NCBI GenBank assembly: GCA_003833135.1
Contig: QZLH01000058.1
Span: 151,054 to 162,610 of the forward strand
Length of the DNA: 11,557 nt
From: Oehlia diaphana
Lineage: Eukaryota > Glomeromycota > Glomeromycetes > Glomerales > Glomeraceae
Direction of reading: 5' to 3'
Below, one piece after another: positions 1-7,689 of this stretch (its first letter is position 1; each line of letters starts with the position of its first letter). The notes beneath the pieces were generated by a model, which worked only from the letters and a program-made list of their open reading frames with translations, did not search any database and had not been told where the DNA came from. A program made the translations under genes and the position numbers.

Positions 1-55
1 TTTTTTTTTTTTTTTTTTTTTTTTTTGGTTTTTTTTTTTTTTTTTTTTTTTTTTT
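1..55. repeat. poly-T tract interrupted by one GG
   Basis: Positions 1-26 and 29-55 are pure T, separated by GG at 27-28. On the minus strand this is a long poly-A. It lies exactly at the window edge, so it may be a genomic homopolymer, the poly-A tail of a retroelement pointing out of the window, or a low-quality contig end. The sequence alone does not separate these. Confidence 0.9.
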
Positions 56-1271
56 GTAGGAACGGGTTTTCTTGGTGATCAGCTCTTTGTCAAAACGGAG
101 GTTTGTACCTTTGATTTTAGGGAAAAATGTAACATCTTTTTTCTTTTTTTATAGGATTTTATTCAAAGTATAATTTGGAAGGGTGACAGTTCAATCTAAT
201 GTTCATAAAGCTTAAAATATTGAAAAGTGATTTCAGAAAACCAGTCTTATAGTTGTATATTCGAATATTTGGAGTAAAATAACTTCCCATAGTATAATAA
301 GTCCGTATGGAATAATGCTTTAATGTAAAGTTTAAACTTGTAGGTAGATGACGCAGTTGTCTCGGAAAGTTGTACTTTTGTTTTTTTGAGAGTAAAGTTT
401 TATTTTTTAAATGAAACAATATTTTTTTATGGTTTCTAGGTGGTAAAATGATCAATATGAAAACAGCGTTAGAAATCTTTTTTGCCATCGAAGGACCATA
501 TATAGATTGATTCGTAGCACTCCTTTTGAATCATTTAAAAAGAAGTAGGATGCTAAATACTCTTCGGACAGAGTATTGAAAATTATAGTCAAAAGAAAGA
601 AGAACAAGTTCCAGAAACCTAATATCTTGACCAAATAAATATTGTCTATTATTAAATTCATAAATAATAATTTAAGCAGTAAATTTATTGACCAAATCAT
701 ATAAATTTTATGCTGAAATTATGTAAATTTTGTGACCAAATCAATGTAAATTCAATGTAAATTCTATGATCAAATCATGCAAATTATGCGTTTTTGTGAT
801 ATGGAATTATGCATTTCCTATATCCCTATATAGATATGTTATTGTATATAATTAATATGATTAAATAGTATTTTTAATTGAAATAATTGAAATGTATTTT
901 TTTTTAAATAATAATAGTACTAATAATAATTAGTACAAAATATAAAATTTTAATTTTAATCAATAATAATAATATTGGTTAAAAAAAAACAATATTTGAC
1001 ATAGTATAATTATTTATCATAATAGATCAAGAAAATACTCTGGTAAGCTGATATTATTAGTTTTGAAATTCAACACGTTAAAGTTTTCAACAAAAGCAAT
1101 GGTATGACGATAGTTACAAAGATGATTTGAAGCCACCCACCCCCTAATATTTATATGCCAAATGTGGTAATAAACTATTCTTTGAGATTTACTATTTAAT
1201 ATTTCTGTATTTAATTTCTCTAGTTCTGTAAAAGGAATATTTCAATTAGTTATTAATATTTTCTGTTGTAT
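56..1271. other. A+T-rich spacer, no gene supported
   Basis: No recognisable gene is seen. Two minus-strand open frames (159-488 and 452-700) are rich in Ile, Leu, Phe, Asn and Lys, overlap each other in different frames and match no family I know; they look like chance frames in A+T-rich DNA. The stretch holds a degenerate repeat at 688-785 and small hairpins at 917-936 (arms GTACTAA/TTAGTAC) and 971-996 (arms AATATTG/CAATATT). The part next to 1271 should contain the 3' untranslated region of the Crinkler gene, but I see no clear poly-A signal. Confidence 0.6.
688..785. repeat. degenerate direct repeat around a GACCAAATCA word
   Basis: The word GA(C/T)CAAATCA followed by an AT-rich TGTAAATT-like tail occurs at about 690, 734 and 768, and GACCAAAT also occurs at 629. 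Spacing is irregular (about 44 and 34 bp), so this is an imperfect short tandem repeat rather than a regular satellite. No function is evident. Confidence 0.45.
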
Positions 1272-2763
1272 CTACAATACTTTCCTAGGCAATTTCTCAT
1301 AAAATTGTCTTGCTATAGCACCAAATTTTTTTAAACACTTCTCTTCATCAATTATTTTCCACCTACTTGCATCCTCGACAAACGCAACAAATGATTTTAG
1401 CTCTCCTTTCAACTTGTCTATTAATTCTGAAAATGACATTTTCTCTCCAAATTTGATAATTCCAATGATTTGACACAATCCGTTGTAATCCTGAATAATT
1501 TCTTGCCATGGATAGAGGTAAAATTGCAATGAAGTTGCAAGGCCGAAATCAATAAGATAGAAATGACCATTTCTCTGTATAACGTTTCGTATGGCTACAT
1601 CTCCATGCGTATAACCATGGGCATGTATCTTCTCTAAGCACGATAATAGATCCAGAATTATTTGAAAAATTGTGTAATCATCTATATTACCGTTATCAGA
1701 AATCCATGATTCCAGGGGTAGTCCCACAAAATCGGTAAGTAAAGCCCGGAAACCTCCCATTGTATGACCTTCAAAGAGAATTTTGGGAACACAAGAAAGA
1801 TCACTTAATGCACGCAACACTGATATTTCACGGTAAACTTGAAAGATTTCAGTGTTTTTGCAAACTTCAATCTTAAGATAAAAAAATGATCAATATGACA
1901 AGCTTGTTATACACAGTATGAGACATTCTCAGGATTAATTTACCTTCAAAACAGCATCCTTTATTCCATAATCACGTACTTGTGCCAAAAAAACTATGCA
2001 TTCTTTTCCAGTTCCAAGGTGGGATGTAATCTGCATATGGATATAATTTCCAGATTTTAATCTAACATGAACATTCTCTCCGATGAAGGAAGCCAAGAGA
2101 CTTTCGGAAGAAATATTCCTATACATATGTATATTACCTTTGTTTTCACCTAAAGTAATGATAAGTTATAAGTTTATTAACAACCTAGCACAAATAAAAC
2201 ATAAAGATCTATTAACATCAAGAAAGATTTTCTTATATTGTCTGTTTTAGAAACGTATAATTCATATCTTAGATCTTTAATTGTTGTCTTTAATAAAATG
2301 GAAATAGTGATGCACATATTGTAAAGTAACGGCGAAAAAGCAGTATGTTCACTCACGTTGACCAGATTTATTGCTATCACTTACCAGCATCGCCAGTGAC
2401 ATCAACCACTTCTACAATAACATGTATAAGATCTTTTGGAGGCGCTTGATTTTCAGGCCAGTAAGTAACAATTTTTCGCATATCCTTCATTAGACAAACA
2501 TCATCATTCTCATTCTCATAATCCTGAAGTATCAAGTTTCGAATATTGAAAATATAGTCTTCATCAACAGGGTTCTTAAGCTTCAAAAGCTTAAGTCTGT
2601 CTAGAGCAAGATTATCAAACTCAGGTTCTCTAGCTTTCTTGATAACTTTTTTAAGCTCAGAAATACGATTATCCCTTCCTATGGTAACTCCAAAAATAGT
2701 AGCAATTCCATGAACAAATAACCAAAGGTTGATGGTCGTTCCAGAAATTGTAACTTCAGACAT
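1272..2763 (-). CDS. Crinkler (CRN) family protein with C-terminal protein-kinase domain
   Basis: The predicted 394-aa protein has three exons: 2385-2763, 1944-2149 and 1272-1871 (stop TAG). Introns are 2150-2384 (donor GTAAGT, acceptor TTTAG) and 1872-1943 (donor GTAAAT, acceptor TTAAG), and the phases join cleanly. Residues 1-115 look like a CRN N-terminal ubiquitin-like header: INLWLFVHG, an ISELKKVIKK helix, an LKLLKL strand, then MRKIVTYWPE and a closing HVIVEVVD strand. Residues 168-394 form a kinase domain: glycine-loop-like LGTGKE (171-176), AVLK with K195 as the probable ATP lysine, YRE with E210 as helix-C glutamate, the HGDVAIRN catalytic loop (D286, N291) and DFG (303-305). All key catalytic residues are present, so activity is plausible. 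Intron 1 separates header from kinase. CRN proteins are known in oomycetes and Glomeromycotina as nuclear-acting effectors or conflict proteins. I see no obvious signal peptide. Family call is confident; substrate is unknown. Confidence 0.85.
1872..1943 (-). other. intron 2 of the Crinkler-kinase gene
   Basis: This is a 72-nt, phase-0 intron with donor AAG|GTAAAT and acceptor ATCTTAAG. It falls directly after K195, the probable ATP-binding lysine. Reading through it meets a TAA two codons past the junction, so splicing is needed to reach the catalytic loop. Confidence 0.75.
2150..2384 (-). other. intron 1 of the Crinkler-kinase gene
   Basis: The donor is GTAAGT right after the codons for TGDA, and the acceptor is ATTACTTTAG. 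It is a phase-1 intron whose removal regenerates a glycine codon (residue 127). At 235 nt it is about three times the length of intron 2. A minus-strand frame inside it (2177-2380) is an intron shadow. Confidence 0.75.
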
Positions 2764-3536
2764 TTTGTACGTTATTGTGTTATTGTTTGTATGACAACAA
2801 ATGAAAGGAATTTTTCTTTGTAAAAAGGGGAAATTTGGGGTATATATGAGAAATCAACTGTTGTTACGTATTACAACTATGATGCAATGTGATTGATAAT
2901 GTGATAGATCAATTAATGTCATGATGACATGTTTCAAGAATCTAGCTGAACAATAAACCAACTTACCTTATTATTATTTTGCGGAATATATGAGTTCATA
3001 TGATGAATAATATTGACGATGTACTGTAAATAATGGTAAGACCTGAACAGTTGAATTGTTGTTTGATTTTTGCTTTTCTTGCACAAGACAAATAAAAGGA
3101 TTCATTAACCAGGATATCACCTTTTTATATAATTTGCGGGATTGATTTTGTTATAAACTTTTGGGGGAAATTATATTAATACGATTGCATTACAAAAATC
3201 TGATTAACAGATCTGCTTAAAATCATAATAAAAAACTTTGGTCTATTTATATATAAAGATCAACAAGGAGGTCTTTTTTATTATTGAGGGGTTGAAGGAA
3301 TTGTGTATGCTAAAATTTCTTGAACAAATTTCAATTTATCATTAATAAATGCACAGTAACGTTAGAAATGACAACATGTATCATGATAAGTAATTGTATT
3401 TTTTTCTCAAACTTTCCCACATATACTCAAAGCTTTATATATTGACACCATATGAAAAAATATAATGTCTGGTAAATTAGTCTGGTAAATTAATTGCACT
3501 AATTGCGCCTTTGCTTTATTGATCGTTGAGAAAAAA
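2764..3536. other. intergenic spacer between a minus-strand gene and a possible plus-strand unit
   Basis: Apart from the TATA box at 2841-2846, I see no coding or RNA signal. If the plus-strand candidate beginning near 3537 is real, this is a divergent promoter region of about 700 bp. Confidence 0.5.
2841..2846 (-). promoter_or_regulatory. TATA box of the Crinkler-kinase gene
   Basis: On the minus strand the sequence reads CATATATACCCC, about 78 bases upstream of the ATG at 2763. That spacing allows a transcription start 25-35 bases further down and a short 5' leader. A+T-rich DNA makes chance TATA words common; the flanking CCCC gives this one some contrast. Confidence 0.45.
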
Positions 3537-3546
3537 TATATAAATA
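3537..3546 (+). promoter_or_regulatory. possible plus-strand TATA box
   Basis: TATATAAATA matches the TATA consensus well and lies ahead of the only open plus-strand frame in this spacer. ATG codons at 3555 and 3558 open only a tiny frame of 8 codons that ends in TAA. Chance occurrence is likely in this composition, so support is weak. Confidence 0.3.
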
Positions 3547-3673
3547 TAGGCTACATGATGTCACTATTCCAAACTAATTAATTTGGTTTTACAAGATAAT
3601 CTATATTATATTGTACGAATCCAAGAAAATATTTGACAATCACGTGTATAATAGGCGCAATGAAATTATTCAC

Positions 3674-3850
3674 ATGAATCTCGTCATATGCAAAGGCATA
3701 GCAAAAGTTTTGTGTAGTACATCAAAAAATGTCACGTGCCGAATTCTTAATGTTTGGCACAGTATCTTAAAAAATTATATTTTGAAAATGAGATCTAAAG
3801 GTAAGTGTGAATCATTAATATTACACTACTTTTTTATCAATCTGGGTTGA
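3674..3850 (+). CDS. weak small-gene or first-exon candidate, unknown product
   Basis: A frame is open from 3578 to 3850, with the first in-frame ATG at 3674 giving 58 codons. The translation is Lys/Ile/Asn-rich with several Cys and Trp residues and matches no family I recognise. A perfect donor, AAAG|GTAAGT, sits at 3800/3801 inside the frame, so the coding part could be a first exon of 127 nt that splices onwards; a TTTAG acceptor-like site occurs near 3929. A TATA-like word lies at 3537. A frame of this length is near the limit of what chance would give here. Treat it as a candidate only. Confidence 0.25.
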   Translation: MNLVICKGIAKVLCSTSKNVTCRILNVWHSILKNYILKMRSKGKCESLILHYFFINLG

Positions 3851-4350
3851 CCAATTCAAATACTCCATCTTGATTGAACCCAAATGAATTTATAGCAAAT
3901 CACTAGAATTTTTACTATCCAAATTTAGCTAAAACATTATTAGCATAATAATGGTCTGTTAAATTTTGTGTTGCTTTAAAATTGTATTTTTTTCATATTG
4001 TTTACCAAACTGCTGGATAATTTTGTATGATAATGATTTCCTTTTCAAAAAACTTCCATTTATATATACATATATATATTATACATTATATATTATACAT
4101 GTATCAATTTCTATATCTATTTTATGATTTTGTATTTGTAATAAGCGATTAAATCAAATACACATAACAAATTTGGTATATTACTATTAAGTCAAAAAAT
4201 TATTTTGGCTCATTTTGACAAAACCTATTATTTAGACAATTGAGAAAGTTCAGACTTCAGACACAATAATACCATTTATTTAAATGATAAAATTTTTCTT
4301 ATAAATTTTTATAGCTATTTGTAAAAATCCTATCATTAATAATTCATTTA
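3851..4350. other. A+T-rich spacer with one copy of a dispersed repeat
   Basis: No gene is seen. The stretch contains copy 1 of the dispersed repeat (3961-4064), followed by a TATATA/ATTATA simple-sequence run at about 4060-4105. The remainder is featureless A+T-rich DNA. Confidence 0.6.
3961..4064 (+). repeat. dispersed repeat, copy 1
   Basis: This segment aligns over about 105 bp with 10567-10674 in the same orientation. Shared blocks include AAATTTTGTG, TTTTTTCATATTGTTTACC, a variable AACTGCT/AATTGCTT stretch, ATGATTTCC and TTTTCAAAAAA. Substitutions and small indels indicate an old copy. It probably derives from an uncharacterised transposable element; no open frame is evident. Confidence 0.75.
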
Positions 4351-4496
4351 CTAGAGATTAATATTTTAAAACTTCATGATGATAATTAATATAGTAATAA
4401 TATATTATTATGGATGGTTGTTACATCATCAACAGATTTCCATGAAATGTTACAATTTTGACATAGCTAGAGTAATTAGTAGCTTTTCCTTTAAAA
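4351..4496 (-). pseudogene. truncated tandem copy of the nuclease gene 3' end
   Basis: This segment repeats 4507-4745 in direct orientation. The shared runs are CTAGA(G/A)ATTAATATTTT, AAAACTTCAT, then TTACATCATCAACAGATTTC and (A/G)GCTAGA(G)TAATTAGTA. It lacks about 95 bp corresponding to 4625-4715, so the region encoding the ILDRRVKV to GFVILVIGF part of the protein is missing. On the minus strand it still reads WKSVDDVT as in the gene, but no intact frame connects its two ends. It is a dead, internally deleted duplicate just downstream of the gene. Confidence 0.8.
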
Positions 4497-4563
4497 ACTG
4501 TTTTTACTAGAAATTAATATTTTTAAAACTTCATAATGATAATTTCTAGTAAATATAAAATAT

Positions 4564-4773
4564 TTATATCTTATTATATATATAGTTGGCTGTTACATCA
4601 TCAACAGATTTCCATAAAATGTGGCGAAAACCAATAACTAATATAACAAATCCTTTTAACTTATTAGGGCTAGATTTAGATACTTTAACACGTCTATCAA
4701 GTATCCCTGAGCTAGAATAATTAGTAACTTTTCCTTTTGAAATTTTTTTCATATACATTATTTAGTATTTCAC
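4564..4773 (-). pseudogene. C-terminal segment of the nuclease gene, cut off by indels
   Basis: The minus-strand frame from about 4758 to the TAA at 4564-4566 encodes KGKVTNYSSSG..., KLKGFVILVIGF and WKSVDDVT. It continues the nuclease protein: a closing beta strand and helix follow the catalytic core in this fold. It is in the same frame as the upstream exon, but TAG at 4774-4776 and a TAA a few codons on lie between. The intervening bases read sensibly (GEILNNVYEK) in another frame, which is what two compensating indels would give: about +2 at CTATAG and about +1 in the seven-base homopolymer at 4743-4749. It may be genuine gene decay or a sequencing error. Confidence 0.65.
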
Positions 4774-6055
4774 CTATAGTGTTAGATTTGTTTTTTTATC
4801 CTCTTTTGACCAATATGAATATGGTCTTTTTAATACAGATTCTATATTTTCTTTTTCAAGTATCTTGTCTAGATTTTCTAGTTCATTTGCACCTAAATTA
4901 TTTTTTTGATTTATATTAAGGCCAATTAATGGAATATATTTTAATTCTAGACCAACATTATTATTTCCTGTATTACTTAAAATAAAAATATCCAAATAAC
5001 CAAAACGACCTGAACCTTTTGGCTTTTTGCCATTAATTACTAATGAGAGTTCTGGAATCATACAATAATTTGATGGCAAAAGTTTTTCTACAATTGCCTG
5101 AAGTACAGGTTCATTTGCTGAAGATAGAGACATTTGTGATCTATTTAGTAAAGAAGTTTTGAGAATTTTAATAAAAGGCATAATATTATCTGCAATAAGA
5201 TTTTTATATGCTGAAGCAATAAGAATTGCATCATCATCAACTTGTCTATATACTAAATTATCCTTGTTTTGTTTTAAAATTTGGCTTTGTTTCTTCCAGT
5301 GTTCTAATAGATGGTTATTAAATATAATTTAGTATAATGTATAAATGTAAAAAGAAATAATATGTGGATATATTACCAGTAGATGAACATTAATTGCATT
5401 TTCTGAGTGAGATATAGCAGCAGGGTCTAAATTTTCTTTTTTATATTCCTTGAAACTATTTTTCCAGAATGCTTGCAAATAATTTGTATAATGTGAATTT
5501 TCTGCTATTGCCTGTTATTAGAAAGAAAATATTAGTAGTGCATCAAAATTTCTATTTAGTGATTAAAGAAGGTACATAGCCAATTCCTCCTCCAGAATTA
5601 GCAGACTTTATCAACGACAAAGTAGGGTGCCTGAATTGAGATCTTGGGTTGGTTACCAAGGTTGTCAACACAGTAATTCTCTTAAGTCAAGACGCAGTCA
5701 ACCAAGAGTTACCCACACTTTGCAAAATAAAAAAGAAGACACACCTTATTTTTAACTTCAACAAAATTTTTCCATTCCAATTGTAATTTTACTTCCATTA
5801 GAAAGTGATGAAACCAAATAGTGTTAAGACTGTCACATGTATCTGTAGACGATATTGTGTCAATAATGATATCCTGACTAGCCTTCAAAAATCCACAATA
5901 TGATGATTTAATGCCTCGCTCTTTTATATAAGAAATAAGAACTGGAAAGTTAAAAATTAATTAGTAACTAAGTATTTATTACAAGTCAAATACAATCTAC
6001 AGAACTTACTATCTTGACCAGGGTAGTTCTTAGATGTGCTCATGTGATCACTCAT
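4774..6055 (-). CDS. PD-(D/E)XK (REase-fold) nuclease-like protein, four exons
   Basis: The proposed exons are 6010-6055, 5745-5941, 5377-5511 and 4774-5292, giving 298 aa to the TAG at 4774. Exon 1 encodes MSDHMSTSKNYPGQD, with donor GTAAGT; intron 1 ends TTTCCAG. The first 160 residues are helical, charged and unrecognised. Residues 187-244 carry the fold's signature: EPVLQAIVEKLL helix (E187), a PELS strand (E207), GRFGYLDIFI (D227) and GLELKY (E242, K244), the spacing of a PD-(D/E)XK active site as in DUF1703-type and CRN-associated REase domains. No CRN header is present. The exon 3-4 join is uncertain: keeping frame requires the acceptor GGAAG (before 5292), while the better TATTAG site at 5304 shifts frame by one. 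The tail beyond 4774 is frame-disrupted. Fold call is good; whether it cuts DNA is unknown. Confidence 0.7.
5293..5376 (-). other. intron 3 of the nuclease gene, acceptor uncertain
   Basis: The donor is CTG|GTAATA at 5376. A TACTAAAT branch-like word is present. The first good acceptor, ATCTATTAG, would start the exon at 5303 and put the next exon one base out of frame. The next AG, CTGGAAG, starts it at 5292 and keeps frame. The bases between read as LLEHWKK in the downstream frame, so a one-base defect is an alternative explanation. Confidence 0.5.
5512..5744 (-). other. intron 2 of the nuclease gene, containing a G+C-rich insert
   Basis: The donor is AAG|GTGTGT and the acceptor is CTAATAACAG, in phase 0. 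At 233 nt it is three times the length of its neighbours. All three frames are blocked by stops. The central part (about 5575-5720) is roughly 42-43% G+C, clearly above the flanking exons, which is the reverse of the usual intron/exon contrast and points to an inserted element. Confidence 0.65.
5575..5725 (-). mobile_element. possible tRNA-Leu-derived SINE inside an intron
   Basis: Read on the minus strand, the island contains a TTGGTTGACTGCGTCTTGA run leading into CTTAAGA. This resembles the D arm and anticodon loop of a eukaryotic tRNA-Leu(UAA). A GATCTCAATTC word about 45 bases further on could be a degenerate Pol III B box. CTTCTTT occurs near both ends of the intron and could be a target-site duplication. 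The anticodon stem does not pair well, so it is not a functional tRNA. The high G+C supports foreign origin; the SINE identity is inference. Confidence 0.35.
5942..6009 (-). other. intron 1 of the nuclease gene
   Basis: This 68-nt intron has donor GTAAGT, a TTACTAATT branch-point-like word and acceptor TTTCCAG. It is a phase-1 intron, and removing it joins GQD to ILISYIKERG. It is the best formed intron in the window. Confidence 0.8.
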
Positions 6056-6150
6056 GTTGATTACAAAAATGATAAATATAATAATAAAAAAAGATAATAT
6101 AAAAAAAAAAAAAAGATTTTATCAATAAAAAAAAGTATATGAAGGGTACC

Positions 6151-6163
6151 TATATATATATAA
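6151..6163 (-). promoter_or_regulatory. TATA box of the nuclease gene
   Basis: On the minus strand the sequence is CTTTATATATATATAGGTACCC, starting about 96-108 bases upstream of the ATG at 6055. Between it and the ATG, the leader is almost pure T/A (minus-strand poly-T runs). As in the Crinkler gene, a short C-rich word follows the TATA element. Confidence 0.5.
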
Positions 6164-6821
6164 AGATTTCTGTGGACAGTATGATTACATTAATACTCAA
6201 TAATGTATTAACCAAAGTAATTTTATGTCAAAGTTGAAATAAATTCATGTAATTAGATAAACATTGAACTATATTTATGTCTATTATTAGTCACAATGAT
6301 GAGTAATTACACAATTGTTAATTAATAAAACTTATATGGATTATTAATTAATCTTAGCTGAAACAGTATATATAAATATGAGTCAAATATATTAAATTTG
6401 AACATGTAATAATACTTTAATATGTTATTATTTTATTAGACAAAAACTTTAGTTTTTTAGTAAAAGTTTATTGCAAATATCAAAATTTTATTTATGTAAA
6501 TTACAAAACAAAAAAGAAACAGAATTAGTAAGATAAAAATGTAAGAAAAAGAGTAACAGTCCATTGCTTCGTACCTGCATCAATGAACCTAAATGATATA
6601 GTAAATGAACCGTGCGCAAAATAACATTCTTACATTCTTTAAATTATCGTGATTGTCATATCGTCAATAAAAATGATCATAATCGTAAATTATTGTATAG
6701 TACAAAGATTAATGTATTTATTTAAACATATCGAATGAACTATATTAGTTAATAAGGTCCAAATTCTTTGTTATTGAAAATGTCTATTTAAAATAAAATT
6801 TAACTCCCATATTGAAATGTA
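6164..6821. other. A+T-rich spacer, nothing recognised
   Basis: No coding or RNA gene is seen. A weak inverted repeat lies around 6641-6690 (AATTATCG... against ...CGTAAATT with mismatches). The stretch ends at the left terminus of the mariner-type MITE. Confidence 0.6.
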
Positions 6822-6925
6822 CAGTCGCGTACGCACGATCGCAATTACATAGTAAATTACATATATAAAATGGATTCCGTATTTTATAATTAAAACGGTT
6901 CTTGCATTTTGACTTTCCCAATGTT

Positions 6926-6957
6926 CAATATCATTTATTTAAAAGAATATGATATTG
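6926..6957. repeat. hairpin within the MITE
   Basis: CAATATCAT at 6926-6934 pairs with ATGATATTG at 6949-6957: a perfect 9-bp stem with a 14-nt loop. It sits at the start of the first internal duplicate. Confidence 0.7.
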
Positions 6958-7213
6958 ACTTTAAAATGATATAAAATTTAGAAATAATTATTAAACGAAA
7001 TATAAATATATGTATCTTGAAATTATCTATTTTTATATGTAAAATTTTTTTCGGATAAAATATATTAAAAAAAAAAACTTTTTTACATTATAGCTGTTTA
7101 AATATCACTTTTCTAAAAGAATATGATATTAGTTTTAAAGTAATATAAAATTAGAAATAATTATTAAAAGAAATATAAATATAGCATGAAATTTTCTATT
7201 TTTATATGTTTTA
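6941..7213. repeat. internal direct duplication within the mariner-type MITE
   Basis: A block of about 100 bp starting AAAAGAATATGATATT and ending CTATTTTTATATGT occurs at 6941-7035 and again at 7117-7208, with a few substitutions and indels. The second copy runs directly into the right TIR. An internal tandem duplication or a nested element end would explain this. Confidence 0.75.
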
Positions 7214-7245
7214 CTATGCGGACGTTACTTTCTGACGCGACTGTA

Positions 7246-7689
7246 CATACTTTAGCCTCAAAACCATTTATACATAATATATATATAAATGAAATTATAA
7301 AAAAAACCCTACGCAAATTACCCTTTTCGATGAGTTCACAAGTAATATGAAACATTATTATACAGGTAAAATGAAAATAGTTATGTAGATATAACTTTGA
7401 TGAATGTCAAATGTTATCACCAGCCATGGTCGTAGCCTTTGACCTACTATTTTAGTTAACTACTATACGAACCACTCTAAATCGCCGAAAATAAAATAAA
7501 CAATATTTTAATAGCATTTAAAATATATTAGTTCATAAATAACTCTATAAACATTGTGTCTATATGATGTTTTTATTTTGATAAATTAATGCGTGTTATT
7601 TGCAAAATCAATATACTACTTATATAAACAGTTGAAATATTGTCAAAGAGAAATCCTTCTTGAATCCTAAAAAGTATTGACTTAATATT
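7246..7689. other. A+T-rich spacer between two MITEs
   Basis: Nothing beyond short simple sequence (ATATAT near 7278) is seen. No gene is supported. Confidence 0.6.

Larger units (their letters stand above)
6822..7243. mobile_element. Tc1/mariner-type MITE, 422 bp, with TA target duplication
   Basis: The left end reads TA|CAGTCGCGTACGC and the right end GACGCGACTG|TA, so the termini are inverted CAGTCGCGT and flanked on both sides by TA (6820-6821 and 7244-7245), the target site of Tc1/mariner elements. The inverted repeat continues with divergence: CATAGTAAA recurs about 27 bases in from both ends, giving roughly 45-50 bp of imperfect TIR. There is no transposase frame, so it is a non-autonomous element. 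Inside it carries a direct duplication (6941-7045 and 7117-7213). Confidence 0.8.

Noticed and set aside
159..700. Two minus-strand open frames of 109 and 82 codons
   Set aside because: They overlap in different frames, are made almost entirely of residues with A+T-rich codons, and show no motif or splice context.
2177..2380. Minus-strand frame of 67 codons
   Set aside because: It lies inside intron 1 of the Crinkler gene and is explained by it.
4734..4776. A short intron joining the two nuclease frames
   Set aside because: GT-AG pairs here give only 37-40 nt, and the TAG lies before the best donor. Two indels explain the reading frames better.
4737..4919. Plus-strand frame of 60 codons
   Set aside because: It is antisense to the nuclease exon and has a Phe/Leu/Tyr-rich mirror-strand composition.
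5600..5725. A functional tRNA-Leu gene in intron 2
   Set aside because: The anticodon stem does not pair and the T arm is degenerate; at most it is tRNA-derived.
7164..7355. Minus-strand frame of 63 codons
   Set aside because: It runs across the right TIR of the mariner-type MITE into the flanking DNA, so it is not a gene.
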